NCBI GenBank assembly: GCA_030613055.1
Contig: JAUWMR010000032.1
Span: 1 to 47,616 of the forward strand
From: Desulfobacteraceae bacterium
GTDB taxonomy: Bacteria; Desulfobacterota; DSM-4660; Desulfatiglandales; Desulfatiglandaceae
Direction of reading: 5' to 3'
DNA: 47,616 bases
This document shows positions 32,471 through 41,881 of this stretch, piece after piece. Below the pieces are notes generated by a model. It did not search any database, was not told the DNA's origin, and saw only the letters and a program-made list of their open reading frames with translations. Both the position numbers and the translations under genes were made by a program. Numbering within the stretch: the stretch's first letter is position 1; each line of letters opens with the position of its first letter.

Positions 32471-32500
32471 CGCCTAAAGTGAGCTAAAGTGCCTAAATAT
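32471..32500. repeat. Short CCTAAAGTG-type repeat
   Basis: GCCTAAAGTGAGCTAAAGTGCCTAAA in the adaptor-pump spacer matches, in reverse complement, the TTTAGGCACTTTA/CTTTAGGC tandem at about 41302-41340. The spacer after it also holds GCCTTGGGCCTTGAGCC-type short repeats. Confidence 0.45.
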
Positions 32501-32609
32501 GGATGGCGCAGGGCACCAGGCTTAGGGTAGCCTTGGGCCTTGAGCCTTATGCCATTGACTTGGGGGGATCGTCGACACCCATGATTTAGTATCAAGTATC
32601 CAGCATCTA

Positions 32610-33869
32610 TCAATACTTCACAGCATCCCCGCTCTTGAGTCCCGCTGGATTGGTGATGATCAGGTCTTTTTCGGTCAGGCCTGAAAGAATTTCAACCCGT
32701 TGATCATAGTATGTTCCAAGTATAACCTTCTTAAAAACCGCCTTCCCATCCCTATAAATATATAAACCCATTTTTCCGTTTTCCTCCGAAAGCCAGGCCG
32801 ATGGGATCTTGATGGTTCTTTTTTTATCTACCATAGGAAACTTGACCCTGACGGTCATGCCGTCTGCCATGCGCCTGCCTGGCTTTTCAACTGCAAGCTC
32901 CACTGGAAAAGAGCGGGTCGCGGGCTCGGCTACCGGGGAAAGGAAAATTAACCGGCAGAAAAATTGCTTATCGGGAAAGGCGTCTATGGTGAACTTAAAG
33001 CGTTTGCGCTTCTCCAAAACATGAATATCCTTTTCGCTTACAGACACATTTATCTTTAAATGATCAAGGTCAATGACCTGGGTGATGACAGTAACAGGCG
33101 GCACCACTATCACCTCCCCTTCCTCCACATCCCGAAAGGCGATAATTCCATCTATAGGCGCACGCAGTATTGATTTTTTCAGTTGATCCTTTGCAAGCGC
33201 CAGGGCTGCTTCCGCCTGATCTAAATTAGCACGGGCCGTGTTTCGATCCTCTTCACGAGGTCCCTGTTTTGCAAGGGCCAATTGCTGTTTAGCCGATTCC
33301 ATTTTCGCACGCGCCATCTCAAGCGTTCGCCAGGCGGAATCGTATTCGCTGTTTGAGGACGCTTTAGATTCATGAAGATCCTTCATCCTGTTATAATTTC
33401 TCTCCGCCTCGAAAAGGGCGGCTTCGGCTTCTTTCAGACCTGCCCCTGCAATGAGTATTTCTTCCGGTCTGCTCCCCTTTTCCAGCTTTTCCAGGTTGCT
33501 TTTTGCCGCGGCAAGCGAAGCCTCTGCCTGCCAGACCATAAGCCGGATACTGCTTGTATTGATCTCCGCAAGAAGCTGTCCTTTTTTGACCCTGTCCCCT
33601 TTCTCGAAATTGAGCCTCTCAATGGTCCCGCCCATTGCACTCGCTACCGTGACCTTGCGCCGGGCCGTCAACACCCCGACATATTCGATGGTTCCTTCCG
33701 GGGATGAGGTCTTAACGGGACTTACCTTTACAAATTTTACTTTAGTCTCTCGACTTTCCTTGACAACACTGGTCTCTGCCTTGTCCCCGCATCCCAGAAG
33801 GATGAGACAATAAAGGCTCACTCCAAGGGCAATAACTATACTTCTAAATTGATGTCGCATTATTTCCAT
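32610..33869 (-). CDS. RND efflux periplasmic adaptor lipoprotein (MFP/HlyD family)
   Basis: The 419-residue protein has a lipoprotein signal ending in LILLGCGDK, so it is anchored at Cys27. A barrel/lipoyl half (VASAMGGTIERLNFEKGDRVKKGQLLAEINTSS) follows, then a long alpha-hairpin (residues about 110-225, rich in AEAALA, LEKLEKG, AKQQLALAKQ) and the second lipoyl half ILRAPIDGIIAFRDVEEGEVI. It joins the inner-membrane pump to an outer-membrane channel. A promoter lies at 33923-33950. It is the first gene of the operon. Confidence 0.93.
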   Translation of the reverse strand: MEIMRHQFRSIVIALGVSLYCLILLGCGDKAETSVVKESRETKVKFVKVSPVKTSSPEGTIEYVGVLTARRKVTVASAMGGTIERLNFEKGDRVKKGQLLAEINTSSIRLMVWQAEASLAAAKSNLEKLEKGSRPEEILIAGAGLKEAEAALFEAERNYNRMKDLHESKASSNSEYDSAWRTLEMARAKMESAKQQLALAKQGPREEDRNTARANLDQAEAALALAKDQLKKSILRAPIDGIIAFRDVEEGEVIVVPPVTVITQVIDLDHLKINVSVSEKDIHVLEKRKRFKFTIDAFPDKQFFCRLIFLSPVAEPATRSFPVELAVEKPGRRMADGMTVRVKFPMVDKKRTIKIPSAWLSEENGKMGLYIYRDGKAVFKKVILGTYYDQRVEILSGLTEKDLIITNPAGLKSGDAVKY

Positions 33870-33922
33870 TATGGTTCCTGGTCAGGCTTTTTGCTTATCC
33901 AAACAGATCTCCAAGATTTTCT

Positions 33923-33950
33923 ATGATAGCAAGTCAGAAATATTAGTCAA
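33923..33950 (-). promoter_or_regulatory. Candidate promoter of the RND efflux operon
   Basis: On the minus strand TTGACT (33950-33945), 16 bases and TATCAT (33928-33923) lie about 55 bases upstream of the adaptor start. Confidence 0.45.
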
Positions 33951-33986
33951 ATGCTTTATTATATTTACGAAAAGGGAAAAAAGACC

Positions 33987-34039
33987 TTGATTTTCGGTAA
34001 TACATGGTAATAATATGAGCCAGTATTACATAATAATAC
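33987..34039 (+). promoter_or_regulatory. Promoter with palindromic operators of the RHH regulator gene
   Basis: TTGATT (33987-33992) and TAATAT (34011-34016) form a promoter with an 18-base spacer. GTAATAC (33997-34003) and its inverse GTATTAC (34023-34029) flank the -10 at a 19-base distance, and GTATTA...TAATAC forms a second palindrome at 34023-34039 with a 5-base loop. Paired short inverted arms of this type suit ribbon-helix-helix repressors such as NikR. Confidence 0.55.
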
Positions 34040-34067
34040 AGGAAAAATCCAGAAAGGACCGCAGCCC

Positions 34068-34340
34068 ATGAAAAAAAAGCAGGAGATCATTACGTTTAAG
34101 GTGGACAGGGATCTGCTTGAGGCAATCAAAGAGATTCCTAACCGTTCCAAATTTATCCGTACAGCAATCATAGAGGCATTAGGAAGCGTCTGTCCTCTTT
34201 GCAATGGCACCGGCATGCTGACGCCAAGCCAGAAACGCCACTGGAATGATTTTTCGACCGGTCATTCCATTGAAACGTGCGATGAATGCCATGAATCAAT
34301 CATAGTCTGCTCAAACGAAACCGTTCATCAGCAACATTAG
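34068..34340 (+). CDS. Ribbon-helix-helix regulator with a Cys4 (zinc-finger-like) tail
   Basis: The 90-residue protein begins with a basic start and strand-helix-helix pattern (EIITFKVDRDLLEAIKEIPNRSKFIRTAI, residues 6-34) typical of CopG/MetJ/Arc DNA-binding dimers. The second half holds Cys42-x2-Cys45 (CPLCNGTG) and Cys71-x2-Cys74 (CDECHE) plus His58, His66 and His75, a likely metal site. AAGGA precedes the ATG. It has its own operator-like promoter and lies 525 bases upstream of a metal ABC transporter on the same strand, divergent from the efflux operon. A metal-sensing repressor role is inferred. Confidence 0.72.
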   Translation: MKKKQEIITFKVDRDLLEAIKEIPNRSKFIRTAIIEALGSVCPLCNGTGMLTPSQKRHWNDFSTGHSIETCDECHESIIVCSNETVHQQH

Positions 34341-34865
34341 AGGCTGTGTGAAGAAACCGGGAACCCGCTGCAAAGCAGTGGGACTGAGCCACAGCGAAAC
34401 TGTGCGAAGAAATGACATAAAGAGACAAAACTACTATTATGACACAGTCCTGACAGGCTCTGGGTAGTCCGGGGTCTTTAAATATCATGGATAAATGTAG
34501 CGCATGGCTTTAGCCGTGCCCTGCGCTCAACTCATGCTTAAGTAACATCTCAATAAGTCAGGGCAATCACTCCTGCACTCCTGGATTCCCGCCTTCGCGG
34601 GAATGACGAAATAGCCTAAGCACCTGTCATTCCCGCGAAGGCGGGAATCCATAGAAATCGATGAACCAAGGGAGTTACCCCAGCTTATTGAGCAGATACA
34701 TGCTTAACCGATAATCGTTGAATATTGTTAGATTTTTGGAAGATACCCGTTTTGTCAAAACCAGGATATGTGTTTTGATTTACAAGATAATATTAATCCA
34801 TTCTATCCTGTAAATCGTGTCAAAAAATAGACATCTACCATTGCGCAAATTTTGAGTGGCGTATT
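34341..34865. other. Spacer between the RHH gene and the metal transporter, no gene
   Basis: It contains a TAGCGCATGGCTTTAGCC-type short palindrome near 34498, the dispersed repeat at 34582-34651, the 15-base TTATTGAGCAGATAC (34685-34699) shared with 23586-23600, and two inverted repeats close to the transporter start: TCAAAAC (34755-34761)/GTTTTGA (34772-34778) and GATTTACA (34777-34784)/TGTAAATC (34809-34816). The latter could be control sites or intergenic repeat structure. Confidence 0.5.
34582..34651. repeat. Dispersed palindromic repeat, two inverted cores
   Basis: TGGATTCCCGCCTTCGCGGG and its inverse near 34628-34651 flank a short loop containing a TCATTCCC start. The core matches copies at 6830-6886 and 17432-17480. 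Confidence 0.8.
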
Positions 34866-35735
34866 ATGAAAAGTCTGTGCTTCAAAGTGTTATCCAATTC
34901 AGCAATCATAGTTGCAATCAGTATCGCGACGGCACCGGACACTCACGCCCAAAAGATAAAGACTTTCGTGAGTATCCTTCCGCAGGCCTGTTTTGTAGAA
35001 CGAATTGGGGGGCCCTATGTCGAAGTCGGAGTACTTGTAGGCCCGGGTCAATCTCCCGCCACCTATGAGCCAACGCCGAAACAAATGGCCAAACTGGCAA
35101 GATCGCGGTTGTACTTCCGGATTGGAACACCCTTTGAGAAGGCATTTATACCGAAGATATCTGATACATATAAAAACCTGAAGGTCATTGATACACGCAA
35201 GGGCATTAAACTCCGGTACTTCAAGCGATCCAGGGATTCTCAGGCCCCTGACCCCCATATCTGGCTCGATCCCAAGTTAGTAAAAATTCAGGCGGAAAAT
35301 ATCTGCAACGCGCTGGTTTATTCGGATCCTGCGCACACGGCAGAATACAAAGGCAATCTGCAGGTCTTCCAGGCCGATCTCGACAGGGTGGATGCGAAAA
35401 TCGCCACGACATTAGCCCCGCTGAAAGGCAGCAAGTTCTATGTATTTCATCCAGCTTTCGGGTACTTTGGTGACTCCTTCGGGCTCACCCAGGTGGCAGT
35501 GGAAATCGAAGGCAAGTCGCCTTCTGCAAAGCAGCTTGTAGACCTTATAAAGAGGGCAAAAAAGGATAATGTCAAGGTCATTTTTGTACAGCCGCAGTTT
35601 GCGGAAAAAAATGCCCGGGTCGTGGCCGAGGCAATCGGTGGAGCCGTGGTGCCCATGAACCCGCTTGCGCGCAATTACCTTAAAAACCTCGAACACATGG
35701 CCGCTGCAATCAAGGATGCCCTGTCAGGCAGATGA
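34866..35735 (+). CDS. Metal ABC transporter substrate-binding protein, ZnuA-like variant
   Basis: The 289-residue exported protein has a signal peptide of about 28 residues ending THAQ and the cluster-A1 fold. Expected ligands present are His in APDPHIWLDP (about residue 131), His in VFHPAFGYF (about 197) and an acidic EIEGKSPS. At the first ligand position, where ZnuA/MntA proteins have a DPHTYEPTP-type motif, this protein reads QSPATYEPTP, so the usual His is Ala. The His-rich loop of ZnuA is also absent. It is the first gene of a three-gene transporter operon. The metal is uncertain: Zn, Mn, Fe or another. Confidence 0.85.
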   Translation: MKSLCFKVLSNSAIIVAISIATAPDTHAQKIKTFVSILPQACFVERIGGPYVEVGVLVGPGQSPATYEPTPKQMAKLARSRLYFRIGTPFEKAFIPKISDTYKNLKVIDTRKGIKLRYFKRSRDSQAPDPHIWLDPKLVKIQAENICNALVYSDPAHTAEYKGNLQVFQADLDRVDAKIATTLAPLKGSKFYVFHPAFGYFGDSFGLTQVAVEIEGKSPSAKQLVDLIKRAKKDNVKVIFVQPQFAEKNARVVAEAIGGAVVPMNPLARNYLKNLEHMAAAIKDALSGR

Positions 35736-35761
35736 TGTCCCTGCAAAAAGGGAATATAACG

Positions 35762-36520
35762 ATGATGAAAACACCGGTTATTGAGTTTAAAAACGTTTCA
35801 TTCTCGTTTGACAGCTTTAATGTGTTAGAGGATGTCAACCTGACCATTGAGGAACGCGATTTTCTCTCGATCGTTGGCCCCAATGGAGGCGGCAAAACCA
35901 CGCTTTTGAAGCTTATGTTGGGGCTGCTCAAACCTGCTAAGGGAACCGTCCGTGTATTCGGCCAGCACCCGGTAAAGGCACGCTCTCGCATCGGGTACAT
36001 GCCTCAGTATTCGTCGCTTGACCCTCTGTTTCCGGTGACTGTTTCAGATGTGGTCTTGATGGGAAGACTTGGAAATGGGAAATTATTGGGTGCATATCGT
36101 GGAGCGGACAAGAAAGCGGCATCAAAGGCCCTTTCCGAGCTGGAAATGTCCGAAATGAGAAATCGCCCCTTTTCCGCCCTTTCGGGCGGACAACGCCAGC
36201 GTGTACTGATCGCGCGCGCCCTTGTGTCTGACCCCGAACTCCTCCTGCTTGATGAGCCAACCTCAAATGTTGATGCCGTTATAGAGAACGAGTTATTTGA
36301 GCTTCTACACAAACTCAACAAAAGAATCACCATAGCCCTGGTCACACATGATTTAGGGTTTGTCTCAAGCTATGTCAAGCGCGTGGCCTGTGTCAGCAGG
36401 CGGATCGTGGTACACCCGACCAGTGAAATCACAGGTGAGATGATCAGCGAAATCTACGGCTGTGACGTACGAATGATCCGGCATGACGCTACCGCGCATG
36501 AGGGGGATACTGATGTCTGA
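35762..36520 (+). CDS. Metal ABC transporter ATPase, ZnuC-like
   Basis: The 252-residue ATPase has Walker A GPNGGGKTTLLKL, the cluster-9 segment IGYMPQYSSLDPLFPVTV with its Q-loop, signature LSGGQRQRVLIARAL, Walker B LLLLDEPTSNVD and switch LVTHDLGFVSSYV. The start at 35762 (ATGATG) has an AGGG site 9 bases upstream; an ATG at 35732 that overlaps the stop of the binding protein gene is also in frame. It couples ATP hydrolysis to transport through the permease encoded next. Confidence 0.93.
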   Translation: MMKTPVIEFKNVSFSFDSFNVLEDVNLTIEERDFLSIVGPNGGGKTTLLKLMLGLLKPAKGTVRVFGQHPVKARSRIGYMPQYSSLDPLFPVTVSDVVLMGRLGNGKLLGAYRGADKKAASKALSELEMSEMRNRPFSALSGGQRQRVLIARALVSDPELLLLDEPTSNVDAVIENELFELLHKLNKRITIALVTHDLGFVSSYVKRVACVSRRIVVHPTSEITGEMISEIYGCDVRMIRHDATAHEGDTDV

Positions 36521-37361
36521 ATTTTTCGCTGAATTTACGCAGCAGACATTTCTGCAATACGCAGTTCTTACAGGAATTCTTGTTAGCATTGCCTGCGGCG
36601 TTATCGGGAGCTATGTGGTCACGCGGCGAATCACCTATATTGCCGGGGCAATTGCACACAGCGTACTGGCAGGCATGGGCGCTGCCCGATACTTTCAGAC
36701 CGTTTATCACTGGGAATGGCTGCACCCCCTGTACGGCGCGCTTGTTGCCGCACTTATCTCAGCCATCATCATCGGTCTGGTAAGTCTTGGAGCAAAACAG
36801 AGGGAGGATACCGTCATAGGTGCCGTGTGGGCTATTGGCATGGCCATAGGAATCCTTTTTATCTTCAAGACTCCCGGTTACAATGAAGACCTGATGAGTT
36901 ACCTGTTCGGCAATATCCTCATGGTCTCTTCCGATGAACTTTGGCTTATTGCCGGCCTGGATGCAGTTGTCGTTGTAATCGGATTGCTCTTTTACAAACA
37001 ATTTCTTGCAGTATGTTTTGATGAGGAATTTGCAAGACTCAGAGGCATCAGCGTAGAGTTCTATTACCTCCTGCTTCTGTGCCTAACAGCCATCACAGTG
37101 GTTCTTCTGGTTACTGTAGTGGGAATCGTAATGGTAATCGCCCTCATAACACTTCCCGCTGCTGTTGCAGGCATGTTCTCAAAGAGGCTGTGGCAGATGA
37201 TGGTACTTTCGACCCTGTTCACCATTCTTTTCACGACCGGTGGATTAGCCTTAAGCTACGGCCCCAACCTTCCTGCCGGCGCCACAACCATTGTACTTGC
37301 CGGCGCGGTATATCTCGCAGTGGCTATTGGATCACGAATCTTTAGGACGCGACATCCATAG
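36513..37361 (+). CDS. Metal ABC transporter permease, ZnuB-like
   Basis: The 282-residue permease has eight or nine transmembrane helices and the family signature of ABC-3 permeases (GSYVVTRRITYIAGAIAHSVLAGMGAARYF near residue 30, and LLVTVVGIVMVIALITLPAAVAGMFSKRL). The start ATG at 36513 overlaps the ATPase stop by 8 bases and opens MSEFFAEFTQ. It forms the metal channel with the ZnuC-like ATPase. Confidence 0.93.
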   Translation: MSEFFAEFTQQTFLQYAVLTGILVSIACGVIGSYVVTRRITYIAGAIAHSVLAGMGAARYFQTVYHWEWLHPLYGALVAALISAIIIGLVSLGAKQREDTVIGAVWAIGMAIGILFIFKTPGYNEDLMSYLFGNILMVSSDELWLIAGLDAVVVVIGLLFYKQFLAVCFDEEFARLRGISVEFYYLLLLCLTAITVVLLVTVVGIVMVIALITLPAAVAGMFSKRLWQMMVLSTLFTILFTTGGLALSYGPNLPAGATTIVLAGAVYLAVAIGSRIFRTRHP

Positions 37362-37422
37362 CATTCAATAAAAAGATTTTGGACGCAGAGGGACGCTGAT
37401 TTTCAGGATTTTTTTTCTGTAG

Positions 37423-39303
37423 CTATCCGGGGACTGCTGATACTCTTTTCAGGTGTACCTGAATGGCCATAAGCGCCGCGGGTGTGACGCCGGAGATACG
37501 GGATGCCTGGCCTAAAGAGACCGGTCTTACCCTGCCTAATTTTTCTCTCACTTCCGTGGTAAGCCCATGGATCGCCTGGTAGTCAATCGCCTCAGGAAGC
37601 CTGACGTCCTCCATGTGTGCCATCTTTTTCACCTGGCGTTCCTGGCGATCAATATAACCCTCATATTTGATTCTGGTTTCCACCTCATCCGCAACCAGTC
37701 CCTCGATTTTTGAAAGGTTAGGATCGAAAAGATGGAGATGTTCGAAAAATATCTCGCTTCTCTTTAAGAGCTGTTCTAATGACATCTTGTTTTTTATCGG
37801 TGCTGAGCCTAATTCTTTCAAACGGTCAAGGACCGACGGCTCCGGTCTTATTTTGGATTCTTTCAAGCGAGAAAACAATTTTTCCACATCATCCCGTTTT
37901 TTGCAAAAATCATGATACACTTCATCGGAAACCAGGCCTAAGCCATGGCCAATATCCCTGAGTCTGAAATCGGCATTGTCTTCCCTCAAAAGCAGGCGAT
38001 ACTCGGCCCTTGAAGTAAACATGCGGTATGGTTCGTTTGTACCTTTTGTAACGAGGTCATCAATCAACACCCCGCTGTATGCCTGTGATCTCTTAAGTAT
38101 CAGGGGTTCCTCTCCCCGGATTTTCAGGACCGCGTTAATCCCGGCCAACATACCCTGCGCGGCGGCCTCTTCGTAACCGGAGGTCCCGTTTATCTGACCC
38201 GCGTGAAAGAGCCCCTTGACCAACTGGGTCTCCTGGGTCGGCTTAAGTTGAATCGGATTGATATAATCATATTCAATGGCATAACCCGACCGGACAATCT
38301 CGGCCATCTCCAATCCAGGGACTGAGCGCACCATTTTGATTTGAATATCAATTGGCAGACTCGTGGGGAGCCCGTTAGGATATACCTCGGCCGTATCCAG
38401 GCCCTCCGGCTCGAGAAACACCTGGTGTCGTTCTTTTTCGGCAAACCGGACCACCTTGTCTTCAATAGAGGGGCAGTATCTGGCCCCCACACCCTCAATA
38501 ACACCGCTGAACAGGGGCGAGCGGTCCAGACCCTGCCTTATTATGTCATGGGTCTTTTTGTTTGTATGCGTGATATGACAGGGCACCTGTGGCAGCGGGA
38601 TTTTTTTTGTCGTAAAGGAAAAAGGCCTCGGGTTTTCATCCCCGGGCTGCACGATCAGGCCTGAATAATCAATTGTGCGGCCATTGAGCCGCGGGGTGGT
38701 TCCTGTTTTTAGCCGGCCGACTTCAAATCCAAGTTCCTTTAACTGTTCGGAGAGACCGACCGATGGAGGATCTCCCATGCGCCCTGCCGGAAAATGATCA
38801 AGGCCGATATGGATAAGCCCCCGCATGAATGTGCCGGTGGTCAGAACAACTGTCTTAGATAAAAATTTCTCATGGATCTGGCTTTCAACACCATAGATCC
38901 TGCTGTCTTTTACAAGCAAGTGATCGACCATGGCCTGCCGGATATCCAGGTTGGGTTGAGATTCTATTACCGACTTCATCCTCTTCCGGTAAAGATCCCT
39001 GTCATTTTGAGACCGTGAACCCTGAACCGCTAACCCCTTGCGGGTATTAAGACGCCTGAACTGGATGCCTGTCTGATCCGTGTTTTTAGCCATCTCCCCG
39101 CCAAGGGCGTCAATCTCCTTTACCAGGTGACCTTTGGCTAATCCGCCAATGGCAGGATTGCAGCTCATGGCGGCGATATGATCGACATTGATGGTAAGGA
39201 GCAGGGTGGGGTGCCCCATTCTCGCCGCTGCCAGGGCAGCCTCACATCCTGCATGGCCAGCGCCGACCACAATTACGTCATATTCTTTTTCATACGTGGA
39301 CAT
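37423..39303 (-). CDS. mnmG: tRNA uridine-5-carboxymethylaminomethyl modification enzyme MnmG (GidA)
   Basis: The 626-residue flavoprotein has the FAD-binding start VVGAGHAGCEAALAAARMG, the conserved MSCNPAIGGLAKGHLVKEIDALGG (near residue 44) and the C-terminal helical domain with LGRVRPVSLGQASRISGVTPAALMAI. With MnmE it modifies the wobble uridine of several tRNAs. It ends 61 bases from the convergent znuB-like gene. No strong ribosome site is visible before the ATG, and the neighbouring hicA reading frame currently overlaps its start by 31 bases. Confidence 0.97.
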   Translation of the reverse strand: MSTYEKEYDVIVVGAGHAGCEAALAAARMGHPTLLLTINVDHIAAMSCNPAIGGLAKGHLVKEIDALGGEMAKNTDQTGIQFRRLNTRKGLAVQGSRSQNDRDLYRKRMKSVIESQPNLDIRQAMVDHLLVKDSRIYGVESQIHEKFLSKTVVLTTGTFMRGLIHIGLDHFPAGRMGDPPSVGLSEQLKELGFEVGRLKTGTTPRLNGRTIDYSGLIVQPGDENPRPFSFTTKKIPLPQVPCHITHTNKKTHDIIRQGLDRSPLFSGVIEGVGARYCPSIEDKVVRFAEKERHQVFLEPEGLDTAEVYPNGLPTSLPIDIQIKMVRSVPGLEMAEIVRSGYAIEYDYINPIQLKPTQETQLVKGLFHAGQINGTSGYEEAAAQGMLAGINAVLKIRGEEPLILKRSQAYSGVLIDDLVTKGTNEPYRMFTSRAEYRLLLREDNADFRLRDIGHGLGLVSDEVYHDFCKKRDDVEKLFSRLKESKIRPEPSVLDRLKELGSAPIKNKMSLEQLLKRSEIFFEHLHLFDPNLSKIEGLVADEVETRIKYEGYIDRQERQVKKMAHMEDVRLPEAIDYQAIHGLTTEVREKLGRVRPVSLGQASRISGVTPAALMAIQVHLKRVSAVPG

Positions 39304-39512
39304 AGTGGACGCTCAATATTTTGATAATGCTTCTGGCTAAAACCTTGGTGGGAGCCCAGCTTGTTTGCAGTGATTCTGTCAATAGTTTTGTGTCTCTTTA
39401 CCGGGATTGTTTTTGTATTATTAGTATAAATGGAATGTTTACTGCCTTCACGCAGCAAATAGAATCCATTATCCTCAAGGTATTTGACGAGATCACGCCG
39501 TTTGATGGACAT
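39273..39512 (-). CDS. hicA: HicA-family toxin, C-terminus probably frameshifted
   Basis: The first 50 residues match HicA mRNA-interferase folds: SIKRRDLVKYLEDNGFYLLREGSKHSIYTN with the catalytic-type His in GSKH, and TIPVKRHKTIDRITAN. After residue 51 the frame reads LGSHQGFSQKHYQNIERPLCPRMKKN, unlike the family, and runs 31 bases into mnmG. A different frame directly at this point reads AGLPPRF and stops (39337-39339), which is the expected HicA-like end. Start is ATG 39512 with GAGG 6 bases upstream; a TTG at 39518 is also in frame. It overlaps the hicB end by 20 bases. Confidence 0.72.
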   Translation of the reverse strand: MSIKRRDLVKYLEDNGFYLLREGSKHSIYTNNTKTIPVKRHKTIDRITANKLGSHQGFSQKHYQNIERPLCPRMKKNMT

Positions 39513-39732
39513 CGGCAACCTCTACCGGAACCTGTTCAATCAAACAGTTACCTAAGGGTAGTTCTCTGCCTTGCTGCTGGTATGCCAAAACCATCTCATT
39601 AAGGGCGTCCCTCAACATTACACGACAATCCTCTAGATCTTTGCCCTCGGTTATTACTTCCGGCCATTCGATCAGTTGTCCTATATAGCCTGAATCAATT
39701 CTTGTGTATTTTGCAGTATAATTGTGCAACAT
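39493..39732 (-). CDS. hicB: HicB-family antitoxin
   Basis: The 79-residue protein fits the HicB pseudo-RNase-H antitoxin fold (YTAKYTRIDSGYIGQLIEWPEVITEGKDLEDCRVMLRDALNEMVLAYQQQG). No DNA-binding C-terminal domain is evident, so it is the short form. The ATG at 39732 has GAGG 7 bases upstream. Antitoxin first, toxin second is the reverse of the classical E. coli hicA-hicB order but is common in this short type. The pair lies between purA and mnmG, all on one strand. Confidence 0.85.
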   Translation of the reverse strand: MLHNYTAKYTRIDSGYIGQLIEWPEVITEGKDLEDCRVMLRDALNEMVLAYQQQGRELPLGNCLIEQVPVEVADVHQTA

Positions 39733-39778
39733 CACTTTTCCTCGCTTCGTTCTCTGCACCACATTAATGGCACGTGAT

Positions 39779-41086
<1,308 letters not shown>

Positions 41087-41415
41087 TTAAACCCTCATTA
41101 AGCGAACATGCTTAATTGAAGGTTATCTATTATAGATAGTTTATTTCGATTTTAAAACCATGTCCTTCCCCGCATAGCGGGACTAAAGTTAATGAATTCT
41201 GCTGTTTTAAATAAAGTACTCTATGAAACCAATTAGCCGGCAAAAAGGGGTAAACCCCTGAGGCGTTGTTTTATAAATAGCACGCCGAAGGCGTACCGCA
41301 ACTTTAGGCACTTTAAACTTTAGGCATTTTAGGCACTTTTTTCTTCATAGCGCTTTATCCCCTTCCGGGGGCAAATCAAGGGCACGTCCTTTGGGCATGG
41401 ATTCTTGACTAATAA

Positions 41416-41462
41416 AAGTGCGTTCCATCAAAAATCTTCGATTTTTTTTAGATGGACACTTG
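41416..41462. repeat. Imperfect hairpin in the purA upstream spacer
   Basis: AAGTGCGTTCCATC (41416-41429) faces GATGGACACTT (41451-41461) with A-rich and T-rich inner arms around a TCTTCGA loop, giving a long imperfect stem. Its role is unknown; it could be a bidirectional terminator because both ends carry A/T runs. Confidence 0.4.
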
Positions 41463-41634
41463 TTATGCAAAGCAATATCTTTACTTTCTTTGTTATCCGA
41501 AACCCTTAGCCGTGTCAATGTATGATTTGCTGATTACGTGGGCATACCCCCCGCCCCACACGAGAAGAATCCCCTGTGATTGGGTACATTTTGACAACCA
41601 CGGACAATTAAGACAGGATAAAAGCATGTAACCT

Positions 41635-41780
41635 GTTAACCCTATAGTTGCATAAATAACATGGCAAATTGGGCTTAAAGACTGGTATTATAGGTTTTTT
41701 CAATCTTTTTGGCTCGGTTGTTGGAATACACTCCAGGTGACATCCTGAAAACAACGAAAAACAGCCATGTTATTTGCCCG
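41635..41780. repeat. MITE-like repeat, copy A
   Basis: Starts GTTAACCCTATAGTTGCATAAATA, holds AAATAACATGGC (41654-41665) and its perfect inverse GCCATGTTATTT (41763-41774), and includes ATACACTCCAGGTGACATC. The same order of blocks occurs at 43594-43739. The outer end ACCCTA..GTTGCATAAAT also ends the mobile element at 47480. Confidence 0.7.
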
Positions 41781-41881
41781 TTGCCCTTCCTGTCCTGTTC
41801 TAAAGAGTTAAAGTGTTACCAATTAATCCCATATTTGGTGATCGACTTCAGTGTCGCCGCACATCAAGAAAGGAGTCAAAA

